The notes under the pieces were generated by a model, which searched no databases, had not been told where the DNA came from, and saw only the letters and a list, made by a program, of their open reading frames with translations. The position numbers and the translations under genes are program-made. From an uncultured Collinsella sp. (lineage in GTDB: Bacteria; Actinomycetota; Coriobacteriia; Coriobacteriales; Coriobacteriaceae), in NCBI GenBank assembly GCA_900542825.1, contig UQOY01000005.1, forward strand, positions 97,954 through 161,953: DNA of 64,000 bases, in the 5' to 3' direction. This document shows positions 9,809-19,898 of the stretch, piece by piece (the stretch's first letter is position 1; each line of letters begins with the position of its first letter).

Positions 9809-9842
9809 AGACCGGCGGTGCATTTGCATCGTCGGTCTTTTT
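9809..9842 (+). terminator. Rho-independent terminator after thiI
   Basis: A 13-bp stem beginning AGACCGGCGG and ending TCGGTCT, followed by five T residues, 11 bp past the thiI stop. Confidence 0.85.
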
Positions 9843-10012
9843 CTATCTGGGCATTAGGCGATAAACGGTTCGTTTGTCGACGTGTACCTGAATATATGGA
9901 CATTTTTTCGCAAGGTTTTGGTCAGCTTTTGGTTTGACCGCGAAAACCGGTGTGGACGTGCGGAGGCTGCGGCGCTTGTTTCCTGACACGATGGTGTTGG
10001 GAGGTGTTTGCT

Positions 10013-10723
10013 ATGGCACAGCGCGAGCAACACGAACGGGTTAAACGGATGGACCGCTGGGCAGAAAAGCTGCTCGGGCACAAGGCGATGGTCGTGGCGA
10101 TCCTGGTTGTCATTGCCGCCGCGAGCGGCTTGGCGATGGCAAGTTTTGGTGGTCACTCCAGAGGCGTGTCGTTTGAACGTAGTAATGAGGCGAGCGCCTC
10201 GGATGTGCGCGGGGCCGGGGATGCGACACCTAACGATGCCGATGGGTCGTCTGCCAAGAGCTCTTCTGCTGCCGAGGTGTACGTCGATGTTGATGGCGCC
10301 GTTGTGAAGCCTGGCGTGTACCGGCTCAAAGATGGAGCACGGGTATCCCAGGCGATCGACGCCGCCGGAGGGCTTGCGGCCGAGGCGGATGTGACAGGGC
10401 TTAATCGTGCGTCCAAGATCACAGATGGTCAAAAGATCTATGTGCCGACGGTGGGGGAGCAACAAGCGACTGCGGCGGTCGGCGGGGCTGAAAGCGGAGC
10501 TGCCGCGACTCCTGGTGCGGGGTCTTCGTCGGGGCTCGTGAACATCAATACGGCAAGTGCGGCTGAGCTGCAGACGCTTTCGGGCATCGGGCCTTCTATG
10601 GCCCAATCGATTATCGACGAACGTACGCAAAACGGGGCCTTCGCCTCGGTCGATGACCTCATGCGCGTATCGGGGATCGGTGAGAAAAAACTCGCCAAAA
10701 TCAAAGATTGCATCTGCGTATGA
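10013..10723 (+). CDS. comEA: Competence protein ComEA (SLBB plus helix-hairpin-helix)
   Basis: Membrane-anchored DNA receptor that binds double-stranded DNA outside the membrane during transformation. It has 236 residues. One membrane segment (AMVVAILVVIAAASGLAMA, about residues 24-43) is followed by a low-complexity Ser/Ala linker, an SLBB domain (VDVDGAVVKPGVYRL) and a C-terminal double helix-hairpin-helix (INTASAAELQTLSGIGPSMA and VSGIGEKKLAKI). ATG 10013 follows GGGAGG. It overlaps comEC by 4 bp (ATGA). Confidence 0.93.
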   Translation: MAQREQHERVKRMDRWAEKLLGHKAMVVAILVVIAAASGLAMASFGGHSRGVSFERSNEASASDVRGAGDATPNDADGSSAKSSSAAEVYVDVDGAVVKPGVYRLKDGARVSQAIDAAGGLAAEADVTGLNRASKITDGQKIYVPTVGEQQATAAVGGAESGAAATPGAGSSSGLVNINTASAAELQTLSGIGPSMAQSIIDERTQNGAFASVDDLMRVSGIGEKKLAKIKDCICV

Positions 10724-13023
10724 GCGCGACCGAGCGCGAGCATGTGATGCCACCGCGCCCACTGATGCCTTGGACGATGGCTCTTTGTGCCGGCTTGTGT
10801 GCGAGCTGTGGGTTGATACTTAACGTGGCGGCCGATGTGCTGCTGGAAGAGCGGGCGGCGCCCGTCACATTGCTTATGGTCATTCCCGTTGCGGCTGCGG
10901 CGTGCATCGTATTGGCTCGGTCCTGTATGCGTCTTGTGCGGTGGAGGCGATGGCTGTATGCCGCAGCTCTTGGCCTCGTGGCGGGAGTGGTCGTGTCCGC
11001 GGGTTGGGCGATCGGGGTGCTGCGTGCTTCGAGGGCTCTGGATAATCGGGCTGCGAGCAGCCTCGAATTTTATGTACAGGGCGATCCGTCCATCAATGAC
11101 GGTGTGTACTCCTATACCTGCGATGCGTATGCGGGCGAAAAGCGTTTGGGTCAGGTGCGGCTGTCGTGTGATCGTGAGCTCGGCGCCGGTTCGCATGTAC
11201 GTGGTATCGGTCGAATTTCGCGCTTTGAGAATGATGCGTATGGGCGCTCACGCGTGCTTCGGGGCGAGCTTCGAAAGGTTAAAGTCGTCCGGTTGGTATC
11301 GGTCGACGAGGGCTCTCTGGGGCCGTTGCTTTGGCTGCGAAATGAGCTTCTTGCCGTTATTGCGCCCGCGACCGATCCGGCGCGCTCGCTCATTGCCGGC
11401 GTTGTCTGTGGACGCTCGTCCGAGCTGCGCGCCCAGCCAGCGGGCGATTGGTTTTCGGTAACGGGCACCGCACATCTTATCGCCGTCTCGGGCAGCCATC
11501 TTGCCATCGTCGGTTTTGTGATTGAGAGCGCCCTGCAAAAGACGCGTCTCTCTCGTGGGCTGCAGCGGGGGTTGCTGGTACTGGCTCTCGCTGCCTATGC
11601 CGTCTTTACGGGCGCCTCGCCCTCCGCCGTGCGCGCATGCTGTATGGTAGCGGTGACACTTGTCGTCAACGGCGCCGGACGTCGTCGGCATGGCCTCTCA
11701 GCCCTATTCTTGACCATGGCAATCTTTGTGTTGCTGCGGCCGACAGTATTGTTCGAGATGGGTTTTCAGCTATCGTGCGCCAGTGTTTTTGCCATCCTTT
11801 GTTTTTGCCCCTATGCTACCTATGCCTTGGCTGAGCTGGGTGTGCCATCGGGTGCCGCCAGTATTTTGTCTGTCACGCTGTGCTCGCAGCTGGCGACACT
11901 TCCCGTAACCATTCCCGCATTTGAGACGTTTTCGCTCATTGCCCCGCTTGCAAATGCCGTGATCGGTCCGGTGATAAGCGTGCTGCTCGCATCTTCGGTT
12001 GTGCTGGTGCCTTGCTCGCTTGTGCCGCTGTTGCGTCACGGGGCGCTCGTGGTGCCCATGATTGTCGCTCGCTGCGCCCTGTTCTTTGAGCAGCTCTTTG
12101 CTGCCGTTCCGGGCGCATCCGTTAGCGTGCAGCCCGATACGCCCTTGGTATACGTGGTGCCGTTAGCGCTGGCGGTCGTCTTGGTCTGGTGGCCACGTCC
12201 CCGCGCGTGGCCCATGGCAGTGGGGCTGCTGTGTTTGATGCTTGCAGCGGGTGTTCCGTATGTCTATTGGGATCGATGTGCGCCGCCTTCGGTGACGGTC
12301 CTCGATGTTGGCCAAGCCGATGCGATTCTGGTTCGTCAGGGTGGAGCCGTGGCGCTCGTCGACTGTGGGCTCGATGAGCGCGTGGTGTCGGCGTTGGTTC
12401 GCAACAATGTCCACCATATCGACGCCGTCTTCGTGACGCATTGGGACGAAGACCATTGGGGTGGTCTCCCCGATGTGCTCGATCAGTTTTCGGTTGGAAC
12501 CATTGCGGTCGCGGCCGATGCGCTTGACGGCGCGCCCGCTGAGGTCCTGAATCGCCCGGGTGTAACGTATCGGCAGGTGGCTCGTGGAGACACGGTCGAT
12601 ATCGGCGCATTTCGAGCTCGAGTGATGTGGCCGTTTGACGCGGTGGATGGCGAGGGCAATGAGGACTCGCTTGTCTTGTTGCTCTCCTATGCTCAGGAAG
12701 GCAAGAGCCTGCGCGTGCTCCTCACCGGTGATGCCGAGCTCGATCAAGAGCGCGAGTTTGTACAGGAGGTGGGCGATATCGATGTGCTCAAGCTGGGGCA
12801 TCACGGCTCAAAAGTTTCCGTCGACACAGACCTGCTGGAAACGCTTAAGCCCGAGCTCTCTATCGCGAGTGCGGGCGAGGGCAACCGTTACGGTCATCCA
12901 TCCGATGCCTGCATCGATGCCGTTCGCGATGCGGGCGGCGCGTTCGCATGTACCATCGAACAAGGAGACATTACCGTCTCGCCGACTTTAACCGGTTTTG
13001 CCATGCGATGCCAGCGACCGTGA
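10720..13023 (+). CDS. comEC: DNA uptake channel ComEC/Rec2
   Basis: Forms the inner membrane pore for transforming single-stranded DNA. It has 767 residues. Several hydrophobic segments at the N-terminus surround a DUF4131-like region; the competence core includes ITGTAHLIAVSGSHL-like sequence (VTGTAHLIAVSGSHLAIVG, near residue 248) and many membrane spans. A C-terminal metallo-beta-lactamase-like domain starts near residue 526 (VTVLDVGQADAI) with THWDEDHWGGL and LKLGHHGSK. Translation is coupled to comEA through ATGA. With holA it forms the usual comEA-comEC-holA order. Confidence 0.93.
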   Translation: MSATEREHVMPPRPLMPWTMALCAGLCASCGLILNVAADVLLEERAAPVTLLMVIPVAAAACIVLARSCMRLVRWRRWLYAAALGLVAGVVVSAGWAIGVLRASRALDNRAASSLEFYVQGDPSINDGVYSYTCDAYAGEKRLGQVRLSCDRELGAGSHVRGIGRISRFENDAYGRSRVLRGELRKVKVVRLVSVDEGSLGPLLWLRNELLAVIAPATDPARSLIAGVVCGRSSELRAQPAGDWFSVTGTAHLIAVSGSHLAIVGFVIESALQKTRLSRGLQRGLLVLALAAYAVFTGASPSAVRACCMVAVTLVVNGAGRRRHGLSALFLTMAIFVLLRPTVLFEMGFQLSCASVFAILCFCPYATYALAELGVPSGAASILSVTLCSQLATLPVTIPAFETFSLIAPLANAVIGPVISVLLASSVVLVPCSLVPLLRHGALVVPMIVARCALFFEQLFAAVPGASVSVQPDTPLVYVVPLALAVVLVWWPRPRAWPMAVGLLCLMLAAGVPYVYWDRCAPPSVTVLDVGQADAILVRQGGAVALVDCGLDERVVSALVRNNVHHIDAVFVTHWDEDHWGGLPDVLDQFSVGTIAVAADALDGAPAEVLNRPGVTYRQVARGDTVDIGAFRARVMWPFDAVDGEGNEDSLVLLLSYAQEGKSLRVLLTGDAELDQEREFVQEVGDIDVLKLGHHGSKVSVDTDLLETLKPELSIASAGEGNRYGHPSDACIDAVRDAGGAFACTIEQGDITVSPTLTGFAMRCQRP

Positions 13024-13031
13024 TGCTGTCG

Positions 13032-13061
13032 TTGGCGCGTGGCCAACCCGTGGGCTAGAAT
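13032..13061 (+). promoter_or_regulatory. Candidate promoter of holA
   Basis: TTGGCG (13032-13037), an 18-bp spacer and TAGAAT (13056-13061) lie 40 bp upstream of the holA start, just past the comEC stop. Confidence 0.5.
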
Positions 13062-13101
13062 GGCACGGTACGAACACGAGAGCCTGCGGGAGGGGAGCGC
13101 A

Positions 13102-14064
13102 ATGTCCGAAACCGGTCTGCTGCCGGCATATCTGATCGTCGGTACCGACGGGGTCAAACGCGACCACGCCGTCTCGCGTATGAAGGCGCGTCTGGAAAAG
13201 ACGGGCATGGTCGAGTTCAACCTCGACGAGCGCGATATGACCAAAGACCCCGATATCGAGTCGATTATCGGTTCGCTCAACACCTTTCCCATGGGTAGCG
13301 AGTTTCGTCTGGTAATCCTTGACGGCTGCGCAAAACTCGCCAAAGTGATCTCCGAGCCCCTTGTCGAGTATCTGTCGAGTCCCAGCCCCACGACGGTCTG
13401 TCTCTTCATAGCCGATTCGCTCGCCAAGAACACGCGCCTGTACAAGGCGATCGCCAAGATTGACAAGAAGGCTGTGATCGACTGTTCGGGCACCAAACGC
13501 TGGGAGCTACCGCGCCGCGTGCAGCAGATGGCGACGCAGCGCGGTAAGTCCATCTCGACGGCCGCCGCCGAGGAGCTCGTTTCGCGCTCGGGCGAGAACA
13601 CTCGCATGCTCGATAACGACTTGGCCAAGCTTGCCCAGATGGTTGAGGCGCCGCAAATTGAGCTTGCCGATGTGGAGCGCTGGATCGTGCGCACGGCCGA
13701 AGTTCAGCCCTGGGACTTTCTCAATGCGGTCTCGGGCCGTGACATGCGCCGCTCGCTTGAGCTCTTCAATCTATTACCCGCCAAGAGCTATGTGTGGACC
13801 TACACACTGCTGTGCGGGCGCATTCGCGAGCTTATCGTCGCCAAGGCACTCGATGCGCGTGGGCAGGGTCGCGAGCTTGCCGCGACGCTCAAGCTCCAGA
13901 CCTGGCAGGTCAAGAATCACCTGACCTGGGCGCGTCGTTTTTCGATGGCGGAGCTTGTCGATGCGCTCGAGGGCGCGGTCGATGTGGAGCTCGCGCTCAA
14001 GGGTTCGGCTGATTCGGAGACCGCGCTTTTGCTCTGGATTACGAACATCTTGAGAAAATCGTGA
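13102..14064 (+). CDS. holA: DNA polymerase III subunit delta
   Basis: Clamp-loader subunit that opens the sliding clamp ring. It has 320 residues. The N-terminal AAA+-like domain begins LLPAYLIVGTDGVKRD; the middle has FPMGSEFRLVILDGC; the C-terminal collar domain contains WDFLNAVSGRDMRRSLELF. ATG 13102 follows GGGAGGGG. The family is divergent, so the call rests on this pattern and on the standard position between comEC and rpsT. Confidence 0.88.
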   Translation: MSETGLLPAYLIVGTDGVKRDHAVSRMKARLEKTGMVEFNLDERDMTKDPDIESIIGSLNTFPMGSEFRLVILDGCAKLAKVISEPLVEYLSSPSPTTVCLFIADSLAKNTRLYKAIAKIDKKAVIDCSGTKRWELPRRVQQMATQRGKSISTAAAEELVSRSGENTRMLDNDLAKLAQMVEAPQIELADVERWIVRTAEVQPWDFLNAVSGRDMRRSLELFNLLPAKSYVWTYTLLCGRIRELIVAKALDARGQGRELAATLKLQTWQVKNHLTWARRFSMAELVDALEGAVDVELALKGSADSETALLLWITNILRKS

Positions 14065-14113
14065 TGATACCTGCCTATTTGACAAATTCGTTCTATCCCT
14101 TTGAGGGGGAGCG

Positions 14114-14122
14114 TGCTATAGT
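14114..14122 (+). promoter_or_regulatory. Candidate extended -10 promoter of rpsT
   Basis: TGC-TATAGT lies 75 bp upstream of the rpsT start, identical to the rpmB element. A perfect TTGACA at 14079-14084 is too distant to serve it. Confidence 0.5.
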
Positions 14123-14197
14123 AGACGCTTGCATGACCTCACCGTGTCTCAGAGGTGTCATACATTTTTTGCAAGGAACTCGAAAGGAACTCCAGAA

Positions 14198-14464
14198 GTG
14201 GCAAACATCAAGTCTCAGAAGAAGCGTATCCGCACCAATGAGGCAGCTCGCATGCGTAACAAGGCTGTCAAGTCCGAGCTCAAGACGCTGACCAAGCACG
14301 TCCAGTCCGCCGTCGCCGAGGGCGACGCCGAGAAGGCCCAGGCTGCCCTCAAGACCGTCACCAAGCGTCTCGACATGGCTGCCGCCAAGCATGTCATCCA
14401 CAAGAACCAGGCTTCCAACCGCAAGTCCGGTCTTGCCAAGCTCGTGAACAGCATCAACGCCTAA
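14198..14464 (+). CDS. rpsT: 30S ribosomal protein bS20
   Basis: Small-subunit protein of three long helices that binds the 16S rRNA 5' and 3' minor domains. It has 88 residues: [20 protein letters not shown] at the start and [17 protein letters not shown] at the end are diagnostic. Translation starts at GTG 14198, since the protein begins V-A-N-I-K and AAAGGAA lies upstream. It is monocistronic, with its own promoter and a strong terminator. Confidence 0.96.
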   Translation: MANIKSQKKRIRTNEAARMRNKAVKSELKTLTKHVQSAVAEGDAEKAQAALKTVTKRLDMAAAKHVIHKNQASNRKSGLAKLVNSINA

Positions 14465-14499
14465 GTTGTAAATTTCACACCACACAGATTACGCGCATA

Positions 14500-14535
14500 A
14501 ATGGAGCCTGTTTTATGGAACAGGCTCCATTTTTT
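14500..14535 (+). terminator. Rho-independent terminator after rpsT
   Basis: A perfect 13-bp stem (AATGGAGCCTGTT and complement) with a 6-base loop and a run of T residues, 35 bp past rpsT. Confidence 0.9.
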
Positions 14536-14547
14536 GTACCGCTCGGG

Positions 14548-14553
14548 TAAGAT
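14548..14553 (+). promoter_or_regulatory. Candidate -10 box of lepA placed for a leaderless mRNA
   Basis: TAAGAT ends 7 bases before the lepA ATG (14561), so transcription would start at or next to the start codon. No ribosome site precedes that ATG. The preceding bases CGCTCGGG recur before the TAGAAT upstream of the DnaJ-like gene. Confidence 0.45.
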
Positions 14554-14560
14554 AGTCCGC

Positions 14561-16372
14561 ATGAATACTTCAATTGACATTTCCCACATCCGCAACTTCT
14601 CGATCGTTGCGCACATCGACCATGGCAAGTCCACGATCAGTGACCGCATCCTCGAGCTCACCCATACCGTCGACGAGCGCGACATGGAGTCGCAACTGCT
14701 CGACACCATGGATATCGAGCGCGAGCGCGGCATCACGATCAAGTCCAATGCCGTTCGCGTCTCCTATGACGCCGACGATGGCGAGACGTATCAGTTCAAT
14801 CTAATCGATACGCCGGGCCACGTGGACTTTACCTATGAGGTCTCGCGTTCGCTGGCCGCCTGCGAGGGTGCAGTGCTCGTCGTCGACGCCACACAGGGCG
14901 TCGAGGCACAGACCGTCTCCAACGCGACGCTCGCCATGAACGCCAACCTGGATATCGTGCCCGCCATCAACAAGATCGACCTTCCGTCGGCCCATCCCGA
15001 CGAGGTTAAAACCGAGATCGAGGATGACTTGGCGATTCCCGCCGACGATGCCGTGTGCGTCTCGGGCAAGACCGGCGAGGGCATTCACGATCTGCTGGAG
15101 TCCATTGTCTTTTTGATTTCGCCGCCCAAGGGCGATGCGAACGCGCCGCTCAAGGCGCTCATCTTGGATTCGTATTTTGATGAGTACCGCGGCGTCGTTG
15201 CCACGGTGCGCGTCTTCGATGGTTCCATTAAAAAGGGCGATACCCTGCTTATGATGCAGGCAGAAGGTGACTTTTTGGTCGACGGCGTGGGCGTCAAGCG
15301 TCCTGCCGAGACCCCGGTTGACGCGCTGACGGTTGGCGAGGTCGGCTATGTGGTCACGGGCCTGAAGGATCCTGAGGCCGTTCGCGTAGGCGACACCCTT
15401 ACCTGGGCGTCGAATCCCTGCCCCGAGCCGCTGCCGGGCTACCGCGAGGCCAAGCCCATGGTCTATACCGGTCTGTTCCCGATCGACAACAAGGATTACG
15501 AGAACCTGCGCGACGCACTCGATAAGCTGCATGTCAACGACCCGTCGTTGGTGTGGGAGCCCGAGACCTCGGTGGCGCTCGGCTTTGGTTTCCGCGTGGG
15601 CTTCTTGGGCCTGCTGCATATGGAGGTCGTCAAGGAGCGCTTGGAGCGCGAGTTCAACCTTGACCTCATTGCCACGAGCCCTTCGGTGGACTATCACGTT
15701 TACAAGACCGACGGCGAGATGATTGATGTCCGCAGCCCGCAGGATCTGCCCGAGGCCACGCGTATCGAGCGCATTGAGGAGCCCTACCTCAATGCCAAGA
15801 TTATCTGCCCGCCCGAGTATACGGGTGCCGTCATGCAGCTTGCTATCGAGCACCGCGGCATTACAACCGACATGATCCATCTTACGAGCAAGTCGGTCGA
15901 GATGCGCTTCGACATGCCGCTCGCCGAGCTTATCTTGGACTTCTTTGACCAACTCAAGAGCCGCACTAAGGGCTATGCCTCGCTCGACTATGAGTTCAAC
16001 GAGTATCGTCCCTCCGAGCTCGTCAAGCTCGATATCCTGCTTTCGGGCGACGAGGTGGACGCGCTGTCGTTTATCGTGCACAAGGACAAGGCCTATGGCC
16101 TTGCCCGCGGCCTGTGCGACAAGCTCAAGGAAATCATTCCGCGCCAGCTGTTCGAGGTGCCTATTCAGGGTGCCATCGGCAACAAGATCATTGCCCGCTC
16201 GACCGTCAAGGCGCGCCGCAAGGACGTTTTGGCCAAGTGCTACGGCGGCGATATCTCGCGTAAGCGCAAGCTGCTCGAGAAGCAGAAAGAGGGCAAGAAG
16301 CGCATGAAGGCTATCGGTTCGGTTGAGGTCCCGCAGGAGGCCTTTATGGCGATCCTCAAGGTGGACGAGTAG
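14561..16372 (+). CDS. lepA: Elongation factor 4 (LepA)
   Basis: Ribosome-associated translational GTPase. It has 603 residues, the standard length. G1 is AHIDHGKST near residue 18, G3 is DTPGHVDF, G4 is NKID; the LepA-specific C-terminal domain contains [12 protein letters not shown] and ends [23 protein letters not shown] 14561 is the only start that gives the normal N-terminus, yet no Shine-Dalgarno site precedes it. It begins a long co-directional block. Confidence 0.96.
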   Translation: MNTSIDISHIRNFSIVAHIDHGKSTISDRILELTHTVDERDMESQLLDTMDIERERGITIKSNAVRVSYDADDGETYQFNLIDTPGHVDFTYEVSRSLAACEGAVLVVDATQGVEAQTVSNATLAMNANLDIVPAINKIDLPSAHPDEVKTEIEDDLAIPADDAVCVSGKTGEGIHDLLESIVFLISPPKGDANAPLKALILDSYFDEYRGVVATVRVFDGSIKKGDTLLMMQAEGDFLVDGVGVKRPAETPVDALTVGEVGYVVTGLKDPEAVRVGDTLTWASNPCPEPLPGYREAKPMVYTGLFPIDNKDYENLRDALDKLHVNDPSLVWEPETSVALGFGFRVGFLGLLHMEVVKERLEREFNLDLIATSPSVDYHVYKTDGEMIDVRSPQDLPEATRIERIEEPYLNAKIICPPEYTGAVMQLAIEHRGITTDMIHLTSKSVEMRFDMPLAELILDFFDQLKSRTKGYASLDYEFNEYRPSELVKLDILLSGDEVDALSFIVHKDKAYGLARGLCDKLKEIIPRQLFEVPIQGAIGNKIIARSTVKARRKDVLAKCYGGDISRKRKLLEKQKEGKKRMKAIGSVEVPQEAFMAILKVDE

Positions 16373-16376
16373 GTCC

Positions 16377-17420
16377 ATGGCGCTTTCTGAATACAGTACG
16401 CGGCTGCTGGGTGCCTATGCCGAGCAGCCGTTCCTTATGGCTCCCATGGCTGGCGTGACCGACCCCGCCTATCGCATCATGTGCCGCCGCCGCGGTGCCC
16501 ATCTTGCCTACAGCGAGATGGTGAGCGTGGCGGGCCTTGCCTATGCCAGCAACAAGACCTGGCGCCTGGTGCTGCCGGCCGACGAGGAGCAGCAGATTTG
16601 CGTGCAGCTCTTTGGTTCCAAGCCCGATCAGTTTGCGAGTGCCGTCGCTGCCGTCGAGGAACGCGTGGGCGATCGCCTGTCGCTGATCGACATCAACATG
16701 GCCTGCCCGGCTCGCAAGGTTGTCACCAAGGGCGAGGGCTCGGCGCTTATGCGCACGCCCGACCTGGCCGAGAAGATCGTCGAGGCGGCGGTGGGCGCGG
16801 CGCACGTGCCCGTGACCGTAAAGATTCGCAAGGGCTTTTATGCCGAAGACCGCAATGCCGCGACGTTTGCCCAGATGCTCGAGGGAGCAGGAGCAGCTGC
16901 GGTGGCGGTGCACGGCCGCTGTGCCACGCAGCTCTATACGGGCCAGGCCGATTGGTCGGTCGTCGATGAGGTGGCCGACGCCGTCGAGATCCCCGTTATC
17001 GGTTCGGGTGACGTTTTCTCGGCCGAGGATGCAGCGGAGCGTCTGCGCACCTCGGGTGCCAGCGCGGTGTTTATCGCACGCGGTATCTATGGCAACCCTT
17101 GGGTGTTCGGCGATGCCCGCGCCCTTGCACTCGACGCCACGCCGGTGCCGTCTCGCTCCTCACGCGAGCGCCTGGATGCCCTGCGCGAGCACCTGACGCT
17201 CACGCACGAGCTGTTGCCGCTCATGTCGCGTGCCCGCACGTACGCGAGCTGGTATTTAAAGGGTATGCCTCATGCTGCAGCCTGGCGCGCCCAGGTGGTG
17301 CGTTGCTCCACATACGAGGAGTTCATGGAATTGGTCGATGATATCGAGCGCGATGTGGTGGCCTGCGAGGCCGCACTTGCCGCTGGCGAGTCGGTGCCCG
17401 CTCATCCGCTGGAGGCCTAA
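16377..17420 (+). CDS. dusB: tRNA-dihydrouridine synthase (DusB type)
   Basis: FMN enzyme that reduces uridines in tRNA. It has 347 residues: TIM-barrel start FLMAPMAGVTDPAYR, active-site cysteine in DINMACPARKVVTKGEGSAL, FMN-phosphate loop VIGSGDVFSAEDAAE and the tRNA-binding helical C-terminal domain. ATG 16377 lies 4 bp after lepA. The exact Dus subtype is inferred from bacterial context. Confidence 0.92.
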   Translation: MALSEYSTRLLGAYAEQPFLMAPMAGVTDPAYRIMCRRRGAHLAYSEMVSVAGLAYASNKTWRLVLPADEEQQICVQLFGSKPDQFASAVAAVEERVGDRLSLIDINMACPARKVVTKGEGSALMRTPDLAEKIVEAAVGAAHVPVTVKIRKGFYAEDRNAATFAQMLEGAGAAAVAVHGRCATQLYTGQADWSVVDEVADAVEIPVIGSGDVFSAEDAAERLRTSGASAVFIARGIYGNPWVFGDARALALDATPVPSRSSRERLDALREHLTLTHELLPLMSRARTYASWYLKGMPHAAAWRAQVVRCSTYEEFMELVDDIERDVVACEAALAAGESVPAHPLEA

Positions 17421-17422
17421 CG

Positions 17423-18655
17423 GTGGCCGTTACCGCGCTGTACGTGCACGTGCCGTTTTGCGCCCAAAAGTGCCGGTACTGCGACTTTGACTCGCGCAGT
17501 TTTGCTCCGTGCGACCTGAGCGCTGTGCTCGATGCCTTTTTTGAGCAGCTGTATGCGCGCCTCGATGCCTTTGGAGACGCAGGCGCGCTTGCACAGATCC
17601 GCACCGTCTATGTTGGCGGCGGCACGCCGTCGCTGGCGGGGGAGCGTCTGGTAGAACTATGCCGGCGTATCTCTGCGTGGTGCAAGCCCGTTGAGTTTAC
17701 CTGCGAGGCCAATCCTGAGTCGCTGACCGCTGAGCTTGCCACTGCGCTTGCCAAGGTTGGTGTCACACGCGTCTCCCTGGGCGTGCAAACGCTCGATAAC
17801 GCTGAACTTACCGCCATCGGCCGCATTCACGATGCCGATCGGGCACTCGTTGCCATCAGGACGGTTAAGGACGCTGGTCTCGATGTGTCCTGCGACCTGA
17901 TGTGTGGCCTTCCCGGGCAGACCGCCGTAAGCTGGCAGCGCACGCTCGATGGCGTGCTGGCGGCGGCGCCGCATCATGTGTCGGTGTACCCGCTCACGCT
18001 CGAGGAGGGCACGCCGCTCTACCGCATGGCGTGTTGCGACGAGTCGCTCGAGCCCGACGAGGATTTTCAGGCTGCATGCATGGACGCGGCACGTGAGTAC
18101 CTGGGTGCGGCGGGCTACCACCCGTATGAGGTGGCAAGCTACGCGTTCGACGGCCATGAGTGTGCCCACAACATTGCCTATTGGACCGGACAGGGCTATC
18201 TGGGCTTGGGTCGCTCTGCCGCCGGTATGCTCGACGCCGAGGATTTCGATCGTTTGGCCGGGCTGTTTCCCAACGTGCCCGCTCGCGGCGATGCATATCG
18301 CGTGCGCTTGGTGCAACGCGACGATGCCGCGACGACGTTTGATGCCGAGTATCTGTCGCGGCGCGAGGCCGCGGCCGAGGATTTGATGCTCGCCTGCCGC
18401 ATGACGCGTGGTATTGGGCCCGATCTGCTGGTTCGCTCGGCAAGCGTGATCGCTGCAGACGAGCTGGCAGCGGCCTGTGGCCGTGCGCTCGAGTATGGCC
18501 TTGCCACCTGGGTGCCCGAAGATGACGGGGGATGTGCGGCGCACATCACCTCAAAAGACGTTATCGCAGGTCGTGCCCGCGCCCACTTAGCGCCCACCCA
18601 TTTGGGCTGGCTCGATGGAAATGTGCTGTTCGAGCTGTTTTGGGGTCTAGCTTAG
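17423..18655 (+). CDS. hemW: Radical SAM protein HemW
   Basis: HemN-like protein now regarded as a haem chaperone rather than a coproporphyrinogen oxidase. It has 410 residues with a GTG start. The radical SAM cluster cysteines are in FCAQKCRYCDF (residues 13, 17, 20), followed by VYVGGGTPSLAG and the family segment RVSLGVQTLD; the C-terminal HemN-like domain is present. It follows dusB by 2 bp. Position after lepA is standard in Gram-positive genomes. Confidence 0.92.
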   Translation: MAVTALYVHVPFCAQKCRYCDFDSRSFAPCDLSAVLDAFFEQLYARLDAFGDAGALAQIRTVYVGGGTPSLAGERLVELCRRISAWCKPVEFTCEANPESLTAELATALAKVGVTRVSLGVQTLDNAELTAIGRIHDADRALVAIRTVKDAGLDVSCDLMCGLPGQTAVSWQRTLDGVLAAAPHHVSVYPLTLEEGTPLYRMACCDESLEPDEDFQAACMDAAREYLGAAGYHPYEVASYAFDGHECAHNIAYWTGQGYLGLGRSAAGMLDAEDFDRLAGLFPNVPARGDAYRVRLVQRDDAATTFDAEYLSRREAAAEDLMLACRMTRGIGPDLLVRSASVIAADELAAACGRALEYGLATWVPEDDGGCAAHITSKDVIAGRARAHLAPTHLGWLDGNVLFELFWGLA

Positions 18656-18665
18656 ACCGCTCGGG

Positions 18666-18671
18666 TAGAAT
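18666..18671 (+). promoter_or_regulatory. Candidate -10 box upstream of the membrane DnaJ gene
   Basis: TAGAAT is preceded by CGCTCGGG exactly as in the lepA -10 region; a -35 box is not clear. It lies 42 bp upstream of the start codon. Confidence 0.4.
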
Positions 18672-18713
18672 TACCGCAATATAAACGCTGCTGTGAGCAG
18701 GAGGTTGCCGCGC

Positions 18714-19817
18714 ATGGCGACGATGAACGAAAAAGATTACTACGAGATTTTGGGTGTCTCTAAGGACGCCACCTCGCGTGATATACAGAAGGCCTTTCAG
18801 CAAAAGGCCCGCAAGCTCCATCCGGACGTCAACAAAGAGCCGGATGCCGAGGAAAAGTTTAAAGAGGTTTCCGAGGCCTACGCCGTGCTTTCGGACGAGC
18901 AGAAGCGTGCGCGCTATGACGCCATGCGCTCGGGCAACCCCTTCGCCGGCGCTCCTACGGCTGCGCCCTATGGCGGCGGCTACGCCGGCAGCGCAGGCTA
19001 TGGCAATCCTTTTGAGGGCGGCTTTCCCTTTGGTGGCGCCTGGGGCCAGCCGCGTCGCGGGCAGGCTGCCTATAATCCCGAGAACGGCGCCAACGTGGTC
19101 GTCGATATTAAGCTTGACGCCAAGGAGGCCAAGGGTGGTGCCCGCAAGACCGTCCGCTATACGCGCTTCGATACCTGTGGCCACTGCGGTGGCTCGGGAT
19201 CTGTTTCATCCGAGCATGCACATACCTGTCCGAGCTGCGGCGGTCGCGGCCACATCGACGTCGACCTGTCCTTCCTGTTCGGCGCCGGCACGTTCCAGTC
19301 GGTCTGCCCCGAGTGCGGCGGTTCCGGTAAGGTCGTTGCCGACCCCTGCCCCGATTGCGGCGGCAGCGGCCGTGTCCGTGTGACCTCCGAGCAGACGATT
19401 GAGTTTCCCGCCGGCACGCACGATGGCGACGAGGTCCGTATTGGCGGTATGGGTCACGCCGGCACCAACGGTGCCTCGGGTGGCGATCTGGTCGGTCGCG
19501 CCCATGTCGAGGCCGAGCGTCTGGAAGGCAAGGCTCGTACCGGTTTTTACATGATGGGCATCGTGGCGCCGTTTTTGGTGCTGTCGGCCATCTCGGGCGT
19601 GTTCTCGGCCTTTGCCATAATGTGCTTTATTCCGTTTGCCATGGGCCTGTTTATGGTGGTCTCGGACGGCGTGCTGCACCGCAGCCTGCTGTGGTGGAAG
19701 CGCGGCGCGATGCAGTTTGCCAACGGTTTCGCCAATGGATTTATGTTTGCGCTCGTGTCGGTTTGGTTTGCGAGCTGCTCGCAGCGTGCCATGCTTTCGC
19801 CTTACGGAATGCAATAA
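18714..19817 (+). CDS. DnaJ-like protein with C-terminal membrane segments
   Basis: Co-chaperone paralogue of 367 residues. The J domain (about 7-70) has the HPD triad in KLHPDVN. A Gly/Phe region follows (75-115), then a zinc-finger domain with four CxxCxGxG units ([32 protein letters not shown]). The first client-binding domain starts normally ([19 protein letters not shown]) but is cut off near residue 270. The remaining 94 residues are hydrophobic, with three likely membrane segments (about 278-298, 300-318, 338-354). Such a protein could recruit Hsp70 to the membrane; this is inference. ATG 18714 follows AGCAGGAGG. A canonical dnaJ follows 80 bp downstream. Confidence 0.88.
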   Translation: MATMNEKDYYEILGVSKDATSRDIQKAFQQKARKLHPDVNKEPDAEEKFKEVSEAYAVLSDEQKRARYDAMRSGNPFAGAPTAAPYGGGYAGSAGYGNPFEGGFPFGGAWGQPRRGQAAYNPENGANVVVDIKLDAKEAKGGARKTVRYTRFDTCGHCGGSGSVSSEHAHTCPSCGGRGHIDVDLSFLFGAGTFQSVCPECGGSGKVVADPCPDCGGSGRVRVTSEQTIEFPAGTHDGDEVRIGGMGHAGTNGASGGDLVGRAHVEAERLEGKARTGFYMMGIVAPFLVLSAISGVFSAFAIMCFIPFAMGLFMVVSDGVLHRSLLWWKRGAMQFANGFANGFMFALVSVWFASCSQRAMLSPYGMQ

Positions 19818-19898
19818 CATCTAGCCCTCTGTTTGCGGCCGGCCCAGCTTGGGTATAGGACGCACTGTGATAATAATGAAAGTCGGAAGGATTCGGTT

